Below the pieces are notes generated by a model. The model saw only the letters and a list, made by a program, of their open reading frames with translations. It did no database searches and was not told where the DNA came from. This document shows, one piece after another, positions 63,398 to 64,000 of a stretch of 64,000 nucleotides of DNA (positions within the stretch are counted from its first letter, which is position 1; the number at the start of each line of letters is the position of its first letter). Both the position numbers and the translations under genes were made by a program. The stretch comes from Niabella sp. (GTDB lineage: Bacteria > Bacteroidota > Bacteroidia > Chitinophagales > Chitinophagaceae), in contig JAGIAT010000004.1 in the NCBI GenBank assembly GCA_017744715.1, positions 62,001-126,000 of the forward strand. Direction: 5' to 3'.

Positions 63398-63405
63398 TAT
63401 CTTTG
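63398..63405 (+). promoter_or_regulatory. -7 element of mnmA
   Basis: TATCTTTG ends 12 nt before the mnmA ATG, giving a very short leader. No strong -33 element is visible. Confidence 0.55.
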
Positions 63406-63417
63406 CAAATTATTATT

Positions 63418-64000
63418 ATGAGCAAGAAAGGAAAAGTTTTAGTGGCAATGAGCGGTGGTATCGACAGTACAGTGGCTGCACTGATGCTGAACGACCAGGG
63501 CTATGAAGTGATTGGCATTACCATGAAAACATGGGATTATACCGGAAGCGGCGGCGGTAAAAAGGAAACCGGATGCTGCAATGTAGACAGCTTCAACGAT
63601 GCCCGTATGGCAGCCGTTCAGCATGGGTTTCCGCATTTCATCCTAGACATCCGGGAGGAATTTGGTGATTTTGTGGTAAATGATTTCGTGGAGGAATACC
63701 TGGCAGGGCGTACTCCTAACCCCTGTGTGCTTTGCAACACGCATATCAAATGGAAGGCGCTGCTGAAAAGAGCCGATGCCCTGGGTTGTGATTTTATTGC
63801 AACCGGGCACTATGCCAAAGTGCGCCGTCATGATAACGACCGGTTTGTGATCAGCAAGGCGGTAGATCATACCAAGGATCAGAGTTATGTACTTTGGGGG
63901 GTAGACCAGGCGCTGTTGGCGCGTACCATTTTGCCATTGGGCGGCTTTCATAAAACAGAGATCCGGCAGATGGCCATGGATTACGGATATCCGGAGCTGG
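63418..64000 (+). CDS. mnmA: tRNA-specific 2-thiouridylase MnmA, 3' end outside the window
   Basis: Adds sulfur to U34 of Lys, Glu and Gln tRNAs. The 194 visible codons have the PP-loop AMSGGIDSTVAA near residues 10-21, TGCCNVDSFNDAR, RTPNPCVLCNTHIKWK with the first catalytic Cys, and the TGHYAKV segment. The second Cys and tRNA-binding end lie beyond base 64000. Ile replaces the usual Val in the PP-loop. Confidence 0.93.
   Translation, partial: MSKKGKVLVAMSGGIDSTVAALMLNDQGYEVIGITMKTWDYTGSGGGKKETGCCNVDSFNDARMAAVQHGFPHFILDIREEFGDFVVNDFVEEYLAGRTPNPCVLCNTHIKWKALLKRADALGCDFIATGHYAKVRRHDNDRFVISKAVDHTKDQSYVLWGVDQALLARTILPLGGFHKTEIRQMAMDYGYPEL

Noticed and set aside
1..64000. tRNA or rRNA genes
   Set aside because: I found no cloverleaf with a T-arm TTCRA-type motif or rRNA-like stretch in any spacer. 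I could not run a search tool.
1..64000. Insertion sequences or prophage
   Set aside because: No transposase, integrase or terminal inverted repeats were seen. The tandem units lack coding capacity.

Overview
The window is a 64-kb chromosomal piece of a Bacteroidota bacterium, most likely class Chitinophagia (family Chitinophagaceae; genus not resolvable by eye). The evidence is a short primary sigma factor without region 1.1, promoters of the form TTTG-N20-TAnnTTTG, few purine-rich ribosome-binding sites, and families typical of the phylum (DUF4105, DUF1684, a GLPGLI-like secreted protein, ligase-associated DNA-damage genes, a divergent ferredoxin/LuxC-type reductase pair). I see no rRNA, tRNA, insertion sequence, prophage or CRISPR array. 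Gene content is mostly housekeeping; the unusual material lies largely between the genes.

Layout. 1-5.8 kb: partial polyphosphate kinase 2, an EamA transporter, an arginine deiminase followed by a CtlX-type citrulline hydrolase (together a possible ATP-independent arginine-to-ornithine route), a DUF1684 protein and a sugar-nucleotide reductase. 6.3-12.5 kb: rpoD, lgt, a bacilliredoxin, Hsp20 and small or unknown proteins. 12.5-18.3 kb: a PdeM nuclease/Lhr-type helicase pair, an FAD oxidoreductase and UDP-glucose dehydrogenase. 18.4-31.5 kb: the S10-spc ribosomal operon from rpsJ to secY plus map, all on the minus strand, ending without infA, rpmJ or the alpha operon. 31.7-39.4 kb: a PI-PLC-like phosphodiesterase, def, ruvX, a UbiA prenyltransferase, a TrmH-type methyltransferase, a small outer-membrane barrel and mutS. 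39.5-49.4 kb: a lipoprotein, bshB1, a fatty acid desaturase, a VOC protein, ruvA, fabH, a DUF4105 protein, a YceI protein, a CoA-binding protein and the pyruvate dehydrogenase E2. 49.5-55.8 kb: a GLPGLI-like protein, rhodanese, PASTA protein, ddl, ferredoxin, acyl-CoA reductase and htrA. 57-64 kb: a tandem universal stress protein, a hydrolase, aspartate kinase, an Ldh-type dehydrogenase, a lipoprotein, ssb and the start of mnmA.

The most distinctive feature is intergenic DNA. Long spacers carry tandem units of about 120-220 bp: seven copies of about 156 bp at 55.9-56.9 kb, about three of 164 bp at 40.2-40.7 kb, three of 159-173 bp at 34.9-35.4 kb with relatives at 45.1-45.5 kb, and a two-copy unit at 0.64-0.85 kb. 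Shorter word-like repeats fill other spacers, including those inside the ribosomal operon. A second signal is four genes (def, ubiA, trmH, mutS) whose -7 promoter element ends only 4-6 nt before the start codon, predicting leaderless mRNAs read by the RpoD encoded in the same window.
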